Source of the DNA: Treponema sp.
GTDB taxonomy: Bacteria > Spirochaetota > Spirochaetia > Treponematales > Breznakiellaceae
Assembly: GCA_031258305.1 (NCBI GenBank)
Contig: JAIRNA010000152.1
Location: 1 to 33,762 of the forward strand
DNA length: 33,762 nt
Direction of reading: 5' to 3'
The position numbers and the translations under genes are program-made. Below, one piece after another: positions 8,716-16,566 of the stretch (position 1 is its first letter; each line of letters starts with the position of its first letter). A model generated the notes under the pieces. It saw only the letters and a list, made by a program, of their open reading frames with translations, made no database searches and had not been told where the DNA came from.

Positions 8716-8731
8716 TGTGTACGTACACGCA
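8716..8731. promoter_or_regulatory. LacI-type operator O1
   Basis: TGTGTACGTACACGCA, with a perfect 12-bp palindromic core GTGTACGTACAC centred on C|G. It matches four other sites in the locus and sits at the predicted transcription start. Confidence 0.8.
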
Positions 8732-8746
8732 TTGGATCCTACCGTG

Positions 8747-8762
8747 TGCGTGTACGCTAACG
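8747..8762. promoter_or_regulatory. Degenerate second operator O1b
   Basis: Contains TGCGTGTAC (8747-8755), the exact reverse complement of the GTACACGCA arm that is invariant in the five strong sites. The other arm is poor (12 of 16 overall). It lies 31 bp, about three helical turns, from O1, in the 5' leader. Confidence 0.45.
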
Positions 8763-8783
8763 CAATACTTTTTGGAGGTTTAT

Positions 8784-9659
8784 ATGTTTAGGAAAAAAAT
8801 CAATTGCCGCCTCATCGCGGCGTTTGCAGTGCTTGCGGCGATCTTTCTCGTCGCATGTCCCAACGATGACTCCGAGCCACTCGAAGATCCACCGCCTAGC
8901 CCGCTGGTTAATTTCAAGGTAAACGACGCCGGGAATGCCTTTGAAAACACCGGGACCAATACCGAGGTGCCTGCGCCAACGGTAGTCAATGGGGAATTTA
9001 AAACCGTAAACGGTCTCAAAGTGTTTAACACCGGAGGTACCAAGAGCGACACGCAAAGTGAAATTCCCTGGTGGGAGGGGAACTATTGGGATGACTATAC
9101 AGACATCGGCTATGTTGATTTGGGGGTAGCCACAGGAAATCTGCTCGGTACTCTGGAAAGTTTTACCATCGAAACCTATCTCAAGCTGCCCGCAGATGCC
9201 CAAGTCGACAGGGTTGGTCAGTATGTGTGGGCATTTGCCGACCAAATCGCGCCGACTAATGCGGTATGGCTTAACTACCGGGAATTTACATTCCTGATTA
9301 AAGATGCCGCAAAGGACCCGACGGATGAAAGTGTGATAGCTGGATGGGACGCCGCCAGTCCCCTACACGGTTTAGACACATGGCACCATTTGCTTGTTAC
9401 CAAAGACAGTACTACCGCTGTTATTTACCTGGACGGCGAGGTGGTAGTAAATGGTCCTTCCACGTACCTTACCACAGTTTTTGCCTCCGGAACCCTTGAT
9501 ACCAACTACCTTGGGAAGCCATGCTACGATCCCGGCGTCTATGACCAGGGGCTTTTCGGTACCCTGTTCTACAGTTTTGCCATTTATGGCGAGGCTCTTA
9601 GCGCGAATCTGGTTAAAGAACTCTATCAGGATGGACCCATAAACACTCTGCGGAATTAA
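8784..9659 (+). CDS. LamG-like (ConA-fold) lipoprotein, paralog 1
   Basis: A 291-residue predicted lipoprotein. The signal peptide ends in the lipobox FLVAC (Cys near residue 23), followed by an acidic, proline-rich tether. The remainder resembles a LamG/concanavalin-A-type jellyroll carbohydrate-binding module: the order VNGLKVFNTGG, IGYVDLG, FTIETYLKLPAD, WHHLLVTKDSTTAVIYLDGE, NYLGKPCY and FYSFAIYGEALS is shared with residues 245-485 of the GH43 protein at 16567 and with the lipoprotein at 19683. There is no catalytic domain. It starts at ATG 8784, with TTTGGAGG upstream, not 8712. It is the first gene after O1 and is probably co-transcribed with the GH51 gene. It may bind polysaccharide at the cell surface. 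Confidence 0.8.
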   Translation: MFRKKINCRLIAAFAVLAAIFLVACPNDDSEPLEDPPPSPLVNFKVNDAGNAFENTGTNTEVPAPTVVNGEFKTVNGLKVFNTGGTKSDTQSEIPWWEGNYWDDYTDIGYVDLGVATGNLLGTLESFTIETYLKLPADAQVDRVGQYVWAFADQIAPTNAVWLNYREFTFLIKDAAKDPTDESVIAGWDAASPLHGLDTWHHLLVTKDSTTAVIYLDGEVVVNGPSTYLTTVFASGTLDTNYLGKPCYDPGVYDQGLFGTLFYSFAIYGEALSANLVKELYQDGPINTLRN

Positions 9660-9678
9660 GCCTATCCATATAGCGCAC

Positions 9679-9710
9679 AGGCTGTCCATGAAATAATTTC
9701 TGGACAGCCT
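9679..9710 (+). terminator. Intercistronic hairpin, possible attenuator
   Basis: AGGCTGTCCA (9679-9688) pairs perfectly with TGGACAGCCT (9701-9710) around a 12-nt loop. It is followed by CTTTG but no long T run. It lies between the LamG lipoprotein and GH51 genes and could give partial termination or protect the upstream message, setting lipoprotein above enzyme levels. Confidence 0.6.
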
Positions 9711-9729
9711 CTTTGTAAAGGAAATAAGT

Positions 9730-11760
9730 ATGAAAGATAGAGAGAATCCGCGTGTAATGGGGCGAATGGTCCTTATGGCGCTTGTTGTTTTAGTCCCCAT
9801 CCTCCTTCGGGGGTTTTCCGGCTGTCAAAGCATGGGCGCGGGATCGGGCGGAAGCCGTGAAATCACGATAAACCTGGATCTTCAAAAAACCGGACCCGAA
9901 ATTGCCGCTACTTTTTACGGTATCTTTTACGAGGACATAAACTATGCGGCGGACGGCGGACTGTACCCGGAACTAGTCAGAAACCGCTCCTTTGAAGCCA
10001 AATCGCCGGATCCCAGTCCTGTGATCAAAACTCTTTTTGGCTGGGAAGCAAATTACCGGAAGCTGGGCGGCGAAGGCAAGGTTGCCGCCGGTACGGGCAC
10101 GCCCCTCTTTGATACTAACCCCACGTATGTTACGGTAACCGTAACGAGCGCACCCTATGCCATCGCCAATATGGGCTATTCCCTTAAACCCGATATGCCA
10201 TTTATGGAAGGGGCGGTGTATAATTTTTATCTTTACCTCCGTAATCAAAACTATTCCGGAAACATCGTCTGCTCTCTGGAAAACAGGGACGGGGAGATGG
10301 TTTCCAATACCGTAACCCTTACCCCGGAGGCCGTCGGCTGGCGAAAATACGGCACCTATACCTTTACCTCGGACTATACCGGCAAGGGTGCCCTGGTGCT
10401 ACGCTGTGAGGGAACGGGCCAATTCGACCTGGATTTCGTTTCCCTCATGCCTGTAGATACCTGGGGGTACGGTGAAAGCGCCTGGCCTTACGGCGGCCTG
10501 AGGCGGGATTTGGTCGAAGTCCTGGCGGATTTGAAACCGGGTTTTTTACGTTTCCCCGGCGGCTGTATCGTTGAAGGGGCGTACCGGCATGAAACGGCCT
10601 ATAACTGGAAGGACACTATCGGGGAACCGGAAAAACGCCGTGAAAACAGCAATCTCTGGGGTTACATGATGTCCTACGGTCTTGGATTCCACGAATACTT
10701 CCAGTTGGCCGAGGAACTGGGCGCGGAACCTGTTCCGGTACTCAACGCCGGAATCTTGTGCCAGGCTCGCAACAGGGGCGGGAACACCGAACCCGATTAC
10801 CGTCCCGGTGTTCCCGAATTCGATCAACTCATTCAGGATTATCTTGATTTGATAGAATACGCCAACGGAAACCCGGCAACGGTGTGGGGCGCAAAACGGG
10901 CGGACAATGGACACAGTGCGCCTTTTAATCTGAAAATGATCGGCATCGGTAACGAAAACTGGGGCCCAAACTACTGGCGGAATTTTAAGGCTATACGGGA
11001 AGCGGTGCTGGCCGCCTACCCTGATATCAAGGTGATTACCACTACCGGCCCTCTAGCTTCAGGCCCTATAAACAACGAGGCGTGGCTCCATATAAACGCT
11101 TCTTACAGGGACGCAATTGTGGACGAACATTACTACATGGAGCCCGCATGGTTTTTGACAAACACGACACGTTACGATTCTTACCCAAGGAGCGGAGTCG
11201 AAATCTTTGTCGGCGAATACGCCGCCCACGAAACCAACCGCGCCAATACCTGGAACGCGGCCCTTTCCGAAGCTGCGTACATTACCGGACTTGAGCGCAA
11301 CGCCGACTTGGTAAAAATGTCCTCTTACGCTCCTTTGTTCGCACGACAGGGAATGCCCCAGTGGGCGCCGGACCTAATCTGGTTTGACGGCGCCGGAATA
11401 ACCAGTCTAACACCGAGTTACCACATCCAGAAACTCTTTTCAAACAATACCGGAAAGGAAGTCTTGAGTCCGGAAAAAGCGCCTGCCAAAAAAGATATGT
11501 TTCACGCCTCAAGTGTGGACCGGGAAAAGGGTCTTGTATACACCAAACTTGTCAACCCGTACGAAAAAGAACTGACCGTCACCCTGAATTACGCCAACTG
11601 TTCCGTTCAGGGTGAGGCGGAACTAACAACCCTGTCGGGAGACCCATCCGCCCGGGAAGTCCACATTGAAGAAGGCATTGTCTCTGTAGGGGATAATATG
11701 ATAACATTGAATCTTGCACCCTGTTCCACAGTGGTGTTGAGAATCAAAATTACTCTATAG
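9730..11760 (+). CDS. Lipoprotein alpha-L-arabinofuranosidase, GH51 type
   Basis: A 676-residue protein that would release terminal L-arabinose from arabinan, arabinoxylan or their fragments outside the cytoplasm. The N-terminus has a hydrophobic segment ending in a lipobox-like GFSGC. Residues about 60-245 look like a beta-sandwich carbohydrate-binding region. The TIM barrel follows (LRFPGGCIVEGAY), with the acid/base Glu409 in GIGNENWG and the nucleophile Glu496 in VEIFVGEYA. A C-terminal beta domain ends the protein. The start at 9730 has AAAGGA upstream. It lies 25 bp upstream of a second, unsecreted GH51 gene, suggesting an outside/inside pair. The substrate cannot be fixed from sequence. 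Confidence 0.9.
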   Translation: MKDRENPRVMGRMVLMALVVLVPILLRGFSGCQSMGAGSGGSREITINLDLQKTGPEIAATFYGIFYEDINYAADGGLYPELVRNRSFEAKSPDPSPVIKTLFGWEANYRKLGGEGKVAAGTGTPLFDTNPTYVTVTVTSAPYAIANMGYSLKPDMPFMEGAVYNFYLYLRNQNYSGNIVCSLENRDGEMVSNTVTLTPEAVGWRKYGTYTFTSDYTGKGALVLRCEGTGQFDLDFVSLMPVDTWGYGESAWPYGGLRRDLVEVLADLKPGFLRFPGGCIVEGAYRHETAYNWKDTIGEPEKRRENSNLWGYMMSYGLGFHEYFQLAEELGAEPVPVLNAGILCQARNRGGNTEPDYRPGVPEFDQLIQDYLDLIEYANGNPATVWGAKRADNGHSAPFNLKMIGIGNENWGPNYWRNFKAIREAVLAAYPDIKVITTTGPLASGPINNEAWLHINASYRDAIVDEHYYMEPAWFLTNTTRYDSYPRSGVEIFVGEYAAHETNRANTWNAALSEAAYITGLERNADLVKMSSYAPLFARQGMPQWAPDLIWFDGAGITSLTPSYHIQKLFSNNTGKEVLSPEKAPAKKDMFHASSVDREKGLVYTKLVNPYEKELTVTLNYANCSVQGEAELTTLSGDPSAREVHIEEGIVSVGDNMITLNLAPCSTVVLRIKITL

Positions 11761-11785
11761 TAATTGGAAATTGTAAGGAAAAACT

Positions 11786-13282
11786 ATGACGAATAAAACA
11801 AAACTGCTTTTGGATAAGGATTCCGTTATCGGTCCGGTAGGGAAACGGCTTTATTCCACCTTTGTTGAACATCTGGGCCGTTGTGTCTATGAAGGCATCT
11901 ACGAACCCGGGCATCCCTGTGCAGACAAGGATGGTTTCCGCGAGGACGTGCGGGAACTTGTCCGGGAACTGCACTTTGGCGCGATCCGCTACCCCGGCGG
12001 CAACTTTGTGTCAGGGTACAACTGGCGAGACGGCATTGGCCCGCTCAATGAGCGGCCGGTGCGACTGGACTATGCGTGGTCTTCGATTGAACCGAACCAA
12101 ATCGGCATCAATGAATTCTGCGATTACGCAAAGTCGGTAGGAAGCGAGGTCATGTACGCGGTGAATATAGGCACAGGTACGCCTCAAGAAGCGGGTTATG
12201 TGGTGGAATACGCCAACTTTCCCCAAGGGACCTTTTTTTCCGATCTGCGCGTAAAAAACGGCCATAAAGAACCCCACAACATAAAACTATGGTGTATCGG
12301 CAATGAAATGGACGGGCCCTGGCAGATATGCCACCTGGATGCCCGCGATTACGGCAAGAAAGCCCTTGAAACGGCAAAAATCATGAAGTGGGCCGACCCA
12401 TCCATTGAACTCGCGGTATGCGGCAGCGCATCGTCGTTGCAGCCGACTTTTCCCGAATGGGACCGCATTGTGCTGGAGTACACCTACGATCAAGTGGACT
12501 ATCTTTCCCTGCACCGGTATTACGAAAACTTCGGAAACGAACTCGATTTTCTCGCGTCCTATCACGAGATGGACAAATTTATCAGATCCGTCGTGGCAAC
12601 CGCGGATTATGTAAAAGCGGTTAAACGCTCAAAAAAGACCGTGATGCTCTCGTTTGATGAATGGAACATCTGGTATCAGACGAAGACCCAGTTAAAACCA
12701 TGGAAGTTCGCTCCTCATATTCTCGAAGACAACTATTCCCTCCTTGACGCGCTCGCCTTCGGTGGTCTCCTGTGCACACTGATCAATAACGCCGACCGGG
12801 TGCGCATAGGTTGCCTTGCCCAGATGGTAAACGTTATTGCGCCTATCTTTACCGAAAAGGGAGGCAAGGCGATCAGGCAGACGATCTTTTATCCTTTTGC
12901 GATGGCCGCGAAAAATTGTACCGGCGACGCACTTCGGGTAAGAGGAAAAACGCTGGTACTGGAAAGCAATGCCTATGGCCCGGTGTCGGCGCTCCCCTGC
13001 GCGGCCACATGGGACGCGGAACGGGGTGAAATCAGTGTTATCTGCGTGAATATTTCTGCCGAAAATCAGACTGTGGAATTTGATATGCGTTCCTTCGGGA
13101 GGGTAAAACCGCTTGAACATACCGTGATCCATGGCGGTGATCTTTCTGCGGTAAACACCCTCACGGATCCCGACCGGGTAAAGCCCGAAAGCCGTATCTG
13201 TCATGGAGCTGTTACGGACACGCCGGAAGTGGAACTGGAACCCATGTCGTTTCATCTGTTCAAATTTGCCGTGGCAGTCTGA
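11786..13282 (+). CDS. abfA: Cytoplasmic alpha-L-arabinofuranosidase, GH51
   Basis: A 498-residue GH51 enzyme close in length to Bacillus AbfA-type proteins. It has no signal peptide, so it should act in the cytoplasm on imported arabino-oligosaccharides. The barrel starts with YSTFVEHLGRCVYEGIYEP. The acid/base Glu174 is in WCIGNEMDG and the nucleophile Glu292 in LSFDEWNIWY. AAGGAA precedes ATG 11786 at good spacing. The 25-bp gap to the lipoprotein GH51 gene indicates one operon beginning at O1. The two GH51 proteins differ strongly in sequence, so this is not a recent tandem duplication. L-arabinose isomerase, kinase and epimerase genes are not in the window. Confidence 0.93.
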   Translation: MTNKTKLLLDKDSVIGPVGKRLYSTFVEHLGRCVYEGIYEPGHPCADKDGFREDVRELVRELHFGAIRYPGGNFVSGYNWRDGIGPLNERPVRLDYAWSSIEPNQIGINEFCDYAKSVGSEVMYAVNIGTGTPQEAGYVVEYANFPQGTFFSDLRVKNGHKEPHNIKLWCIGNEMDGPWQICHLDARDYGKKALETAKIMKWADPSIELAVCGSASSLQPTFPEWDRIVLEYTYDQVDYLSLHRYYENFGNELDFLASYHEMDKFIRSVVATADYVKAVKRSKKTVMLSFDEWNIWYQTKTQLKPWKFAPHILEDNYSLLDALAFGGLLCTLINNADRVRIGCLAQMVNVIAPIFTEKGGKAIRQTIFYPFAMAAKNCTGDALRVRGKTLVLESNAYGPVSALPCAATWDAERGEISVICVNISAENQTVEFDMRSFGRVKPLEHTVIHGGDLSAVNTLTDPDRVKPESRICHGAVTDTPEVELEPMSFHLFKFAVAV

Positions 13283-13447
13283 GTTGGTCATTCCCGAAAA
13301 CAACTTCGTTAGGAACTGTTGTCCGTGTCCTCTATAAAAGTGGGAGGGCCGCGACGGGAGTCGATATTTCACATTTATATCAGGGAGAACCTCCCGCCCG
13401 AAAGAAACGGCCAGGATAAATTAAATAAAGAATTCCCCGCCCTCCAA

Positions 13448-13457
13448 GGGGGGGGGG
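13448..13457. repeat. Run of 10 G between convergent genes
   Basis: Ten consecutive G bases preceded by CCCCGCCCTCCAA, which can pair with the G run to form a GC-rich hairpin. It lies between the ends of the convergent abfA and barrel-protein genes and may serve as a two-way terminator. The length is likely unstable. Confidence 0.6.
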
Positions 13458-13472
13458 TTAACCCTATAGGGA

Positions 13473-14741
13473 TTAAAAGACTCCCATTTCAAAAGTGATA
13501 GGGATCGCGATGCCTATCTGAGTACCCTCGTAGGTGGGTATCTGTACCACTACACCAGTCTGTATAGAAGCATTGGTGAGAAAGTTGGTAACCTGAACGC
13601 CGGCGGCTATGTCGACGCGGGGTTTTTTGTCTTCATAGTAAATCCCATTGACATACTTACCAATATTGTACGCCGACACATTCAAAAGACTGGTCAGGTA
13701 GACATTATGCACATATTTAAGCTGACCGCCAATTTTATAATTGGAGATAGCTTTGCCATAGGTACGATCGGTTCCAAGCTGTATATCCCCCAGAATACGG
13801 AATGAAAAGGGATTGAATAGACTAACTTCGACTCCCATAGGAATTGACACGGCGCCCTTGTCTGAGGTAAAGCGAGATCCCCACATAGTATCGCACTGGC
13901 TCAAATAATAGTGAAATCCCATCCTGAAGTCAAAACCAGGCAGGGCGGTAATATTAGCCGCCGCCTGAATCTGGCTGGTAGCGCCGTCCCGTTTATTGTA
14001 ATTCCCCGTAATTTTACCGTCAGGATCAAACCCAATCATCTGGAGCCGGAAGAATCCGATCCCTTTCAGATCATACCGGGCGCCCACCTGGATGGTCTGG
14101 AGATAATCAAGAGGATCCATCGTGGAATCAATGCCTTTAAAGTTTATATCAACGGTAAAGGTACCAAAGTAACCCTCAAATAGAGCGCCTACAGGTATGG
14201 ATGTCCCCGCCGAATACTCCGGTGTACCCGGTATAAAGGTACTCTCCTTAATGGTTGACTGCATCATGTTGTCGTAACCGGCAAAAAATTCATCCTCCGC
14301 AAGTCCGTTGGAATCGGTGTACCGGACCCGGTCAAAAAAATCAAGCGGCCAGCCGGTATCCCTGTCGTAGTTGTATTTCCCTACTCTCACAAAGAGCTGG
14401 TTCACCGGCCGTATCCAGAGGCTGTAGGAATAAAAGTCTCCGTTCTCTATCCATGACGAAAAAATGTTGGCGCCATCATCGTTAGTCATCTTCATCATGG
14501 TAGCCATTTCCGCGTCGAACCCAGCTGTCCGTTCCCCGTTGCTGGCGTTTACGCCGAACTTGGTCCACCAGATATGGGCGTTTATGGACCCGTCAGAGTC
14601 TACGTCCGTAGCTCCGGGGTTTATAGGCCGCTCAAAGGGGGTGAGCTGGGCCCGGCCCCACCACCAGAAACGGACCTGGGCGGACAAAGAACCCGCGACC
14701 AGCACGAAAAACACAGTCAAGAGAATTGTTTTCATTTTCAT
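13473..14741 (-). CDS. Outer-membrane beta-barrel (porin-like) protein
   Basis: A 422-residue secreted protein with a signal peptide (MKMKTILLTVFFVLVAG) cleaved after an AQ-type site. The body is rich in aromatic residues and alternating strand patterns, such as VRFWWWGRAQLTPF and AGVQVTNFLTN. It ends in phenylalanine (FEMGVF), typical of outer-membrane barrels. No family name can be given with certainty; spirochete porin-like is the best description. ATG 14741 has TTTGGAGG upstream, so the 15-residue extension in the ORF track is rejected. The gene diverges from the GH43 gene and has its own promoter overlapped by an operator identical to O1. Co-regulation suggests it passes arabino-oligosaccharides across the outer membrane. 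Confidence 0.75.
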   Translation of the reverse strand: MKMKTILLTVFFVLVAGSLSAQVRFWWWGRAQLTPFERPINPGATDVDSDGSINAHIWWTKFGVNASNGERTAGFDAEMATMMKMTNDDGANIFSSWIENGDFYSYSLWIRPVNQLFVRVGKYNYDRDTGWPLDFFDRVRYTDSNGLAEDEFFAGYDNMMQSTIKESTFIPGTPEYSAGTSIPVGALFEGYFGTFTVDINFKGIDSTMDPLDYLQTIQVGARYDLKGIGFFRLQMIGFDPDGKITGNYNKRDGATSQIQAAANITALPGFDFRMGFHYYLSQCDTMWGSRFTSDKGAVSIPMGVEVSLFNPFSFRILGDIQLGTDRTYGKAISNYKIGGQLKYVHNVYLTSLLNVSAYNIGKYVNGIYYEDKKPRVDIAAGVQVTNFLTNASIQTGVVVQIPTYEGTQIGIAIPITFEMGVF

Positions 14742-14769
14742 TGCATTTCCTCCAAAGATAATATAAATA

Positions 14770-14785
14770 TGTGTACGTACACGCA
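14770..14785. promoter_or_regulatory. LacI-type operator O2 (barrel-protein gene)
   Basis: TGTGTACGTACACGCA, identical to O1 over all 16 bases. It begins 7 nt downstream of the minus-strand -10 box, at the predicted transcription start. Confidence 0.8.
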
Positions 14786-14792
14786 CTTTATG

Positions 14793-14821
14793 ATATTACA
14801 ACAATATGTTTAAGCTGTCAA
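14793..14821 (-). promoter_or_regulatory. Predicted promoter of the barrel-protein gene
   Basis: On the minus strand: perfect TTGACA (14821-14816), 17-bp spacer, TAATAT (14798-14793), with the start near 14786 overlapping O2. Confidence 0.65.
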
Positions 14822-14850
14822 GGATTTTTATTAAAATTTAAAAAAAATCA

Positions 14851-14880
14851 TTGACAATGTTGACAACAAGGATTTATACT
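14851..14880 (+). promoter_or_regulatory. Predicted promoter of the GH43 genes
   Basis: Perfect TTGACA (14851-14856), 18-bp spacer, TATACT (14875-14880). A second TTGACA at 14860-14865 has no matching -10. It is back to back with the barrel-gene promoter. Confidence 0.65.
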
Positions 14881-14900
14881 AAAAAGTCGATGAAATATTA

Positions 14901-14916
14901 CGTGTGCGTACACGCA
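14901..14916. promoter_or_regulatory. LacI-type operator O3 (GH43 genes)
   Basis: CGTGTGCGTACACGCA, 14 of 16 identical to O1, with the GTACACGCA arm intact. It lies about 15-30 nt downstream of the predicted start. Confidence 0.75.
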
Positions 14917-14946
14917 TAAGGACGGTCCCTTTTTGGAGGTAACTGA

Positions 14947-16476
14947 ATGGAAAGTAAAATTAGTTTTTGTATACCCCTGGCGATCCTTACCGCTGGGATT
15001 AGTATTTCGTGCGGTACTATGGAAGAATTTGTCATACCCGGCGCGGGCTTTTCCTTTGATGATGCCCCACCGCCCCGATTCGGTCCGGTGTCGGTACATG
15101 ATCCTTCGGTGTTTCCGGCGGACGACGTGTTCTACGTCATCGGTTCCCACCTTGCCATGGCAAAAACCGGGGACTTTATCCAGTGGAACCAGGTAAGTTC
15201 GGACTGGAACGGCAGGCCCAATATACTTTATCCTGCGGATAACCCGGACCCGTCTGTCCAGACCATGAAGGAGCAGATTGCCGATGTCATGCGGGGGCAA
15301 CGGAACCCTTTGGGATTTTTTGCCAGCGACATACACCTCATGCCCGATGGGAAATTCTACCATTACTACAGCATAACCGCTTCGTGGTATTGTAGCGCCA
15401 TAGGACTGGCTGTCGGTGATTCCGCCGAAGGTCCCTATGTTACCCAGGGGCTTATCGTCCGTTCCGGCGAAGCGGCGGACGACAGCAAAACCCCCGACGG
15501 CACAAGCGCCTGGATACAAATCAGGTTTCCCAACTGCATCGACCCCCAGGCGTTTTTTGACAACGACGGGAAATTCTGGCTTGTGTACGGTTCCTGGAGT
15601 GGCGGTATTTTTCTGCTTGAACTTGATCCCTCTACGGGAATGTTGAAAGAGGGAGCCGCCATCAATGCCGAAAGCAACGGTTATGGCAGAAGATTGATCC
15701 GCAACGCCCATGGAGCGGTAGAGGGGCCGTACATAATTTACAGTCCCCAATCAGGATATTACTACCTGTTCGTCTCCTTCGGCGGACTGGCCGCCGCGGG
15801 AGGGTACAACATGCGGGTATTTCGTTCCACCAGCCCCGACGGGCCCTACGAGGACACGGTGAACCATGATATAGGAAAGGAATTCCGGCACACAAGCCTT
15901 AAGGATTACGGCGTCAAAATCATGGGCGGCTATCAGTTTAGCCGACTTGGAGGCCCGCCGGGTCTGGGGAATGTCGGGTACTTGTCCCCCGGGCACAACA
16001 GCGTCTGGTACGATGCCGATACGGGCAGGTACTTTTTGATATACCATCAGCGGTTTTCCGGCAGGGGCGAATATCACGAAGTCCGGGTGAGGGAGCTGTT
16101 TGTAACCGAAGACAACTGGTTTGCGGCATCCCCCTTTCGGTACGACGGCGGCAGGGTCCGGAGTTTTATCCCTGATCAGCTAACTGGTGACTGGAGATTA
16201 ATCAACCACGGCAGGGACAATAACACAACGCCCCACGAATCCCGGATATATCAATTCCGTGGAGACGGAAAAATAACCGAAGATTCCGGCAAGGATGTGG
16301 GAATCTGGGAACTTGGCGATGACGGCAAGACCGCCAATATTACAGTGGATGGTATTTTGTACAAGGGCGTATTTCTGCGCTGTTGGGACGATGAGGATAA
16401 TAGCTGGGTACAGGCCTTTACCGCGTTGTCAGGAGAAGGGGTTGCCCTTTGGGGCGCCGGAGCGGCACCGAAGTAA
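14947..16476 (+). CDS. GH43 arabinanase-like lipoprotein (short form)
   Basis: A 509-residue protein. The lipobox ISISC puts the lipidated Cys at residue 22. A five-bladed GH43 propeller follows, with the general base Asp52 in SVHDPS, a second acidic residue in NCIDPQAFF, the probable acid in AVEGPYII, and SPGHNSVWYD near the last blade. The pattern is closest to endo-1,5-alpha-L-arabinanases (inference; GH43 also includes xylosidases). A C-terminal domain of about 100 residues (LTGDWRLINHG to the end) resembles the extra beta-domain of extended bacterial arabinanases. TTTGGAGG precedes ATG 14947. The same architecture forms the C-terminal half of the next gene. The 300-residue antisense ORF on this gene is a shadow. 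Confidence 0.88.
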   Translation: MESKISFCIPLAILTAGISISCGTMEEFVIPGAGFSFDDAPPPRFGPVSVHDPSVFPADDVFYVIGSHLAMAKTGDFIQWNQVSSDWNGRPNILYPADNPDPSVQTMKEQIADVMRGQRNPLGFFASDIHLMPDGKFYHYYSITASWYCSAIGLAVGDSAEGPYVTQGLIVRSGEAADDSKTPDGTSAWIQIRFPNCIDPQAFFDNDGKFWLVYGSWSGGIFLLELDPSTGMLKEGAAINAESNGYGRRLIRNAHGAVEGPYIIYSPQSGYYYLFVSFGGLAAAGGYNMRVFRSTSPDGPYEDTVNHDIGKEFRHTSLKDYGVKIMGGYQFSRLGGPPGLGNVGYLSPGHNSVWYDADTGRYFLIYHQRFSGRGEYHEVRVRELFVTEDNWFAASPFRYDGGRVRSFIPDQLTGDWRLINHGRDNNTTPHESRIYQFRGDGKITEDSGKDVGIWELGDDGKTANITVDGILYKGVFLRCWDDEDNSWVQAFTALSGEGVALWGAGAAPK

Positions 16477-16504
16477 CAGACGGCTTTAAAAACTAGTTCT
16501 TTAG

Positions 16505-16533
16505 CGGAAGCCATTCGAAAACGTGAGCTTCCG
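16505..16533 (+). terminator. Hairpin between the two GH43 genes
   Basis: CGGAAGC (16505-16511) pairs with GCTTCCG (16527-16533) around a 15-nt loop, without a T run. It is more likely an mRNA processing or stability element than a full terminator. Confidence 0.35.
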
Positions 16534-16566
16534 AACAACCCAAGTCAATATTTGGAGGAAACAATT

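Noticed and set aside
8712-8783. ORF-track N-terminal extension of the first LamG lipoprotein
   Set aside because: The extension is encoded by the operators O1 and O1b; the real start at 8784 has TTTGGAGG and begins a lipoprotein signal peptide.
7404-8784. Search for a locus operator in front of the LacI-type gene itself
   Set aside because: No GTACACGCA or reverse-complement match was seen between 7404 and 7531, so autoregulation through this operator is not claimed.
14848-15750. 300-residue minus-strand ORF opposite the short GH43 gene
   Set aside because: It is the antisense shadow of a gene with clear catalytic motifs, has low-complexity basic composition, and no ribosome-binding site.
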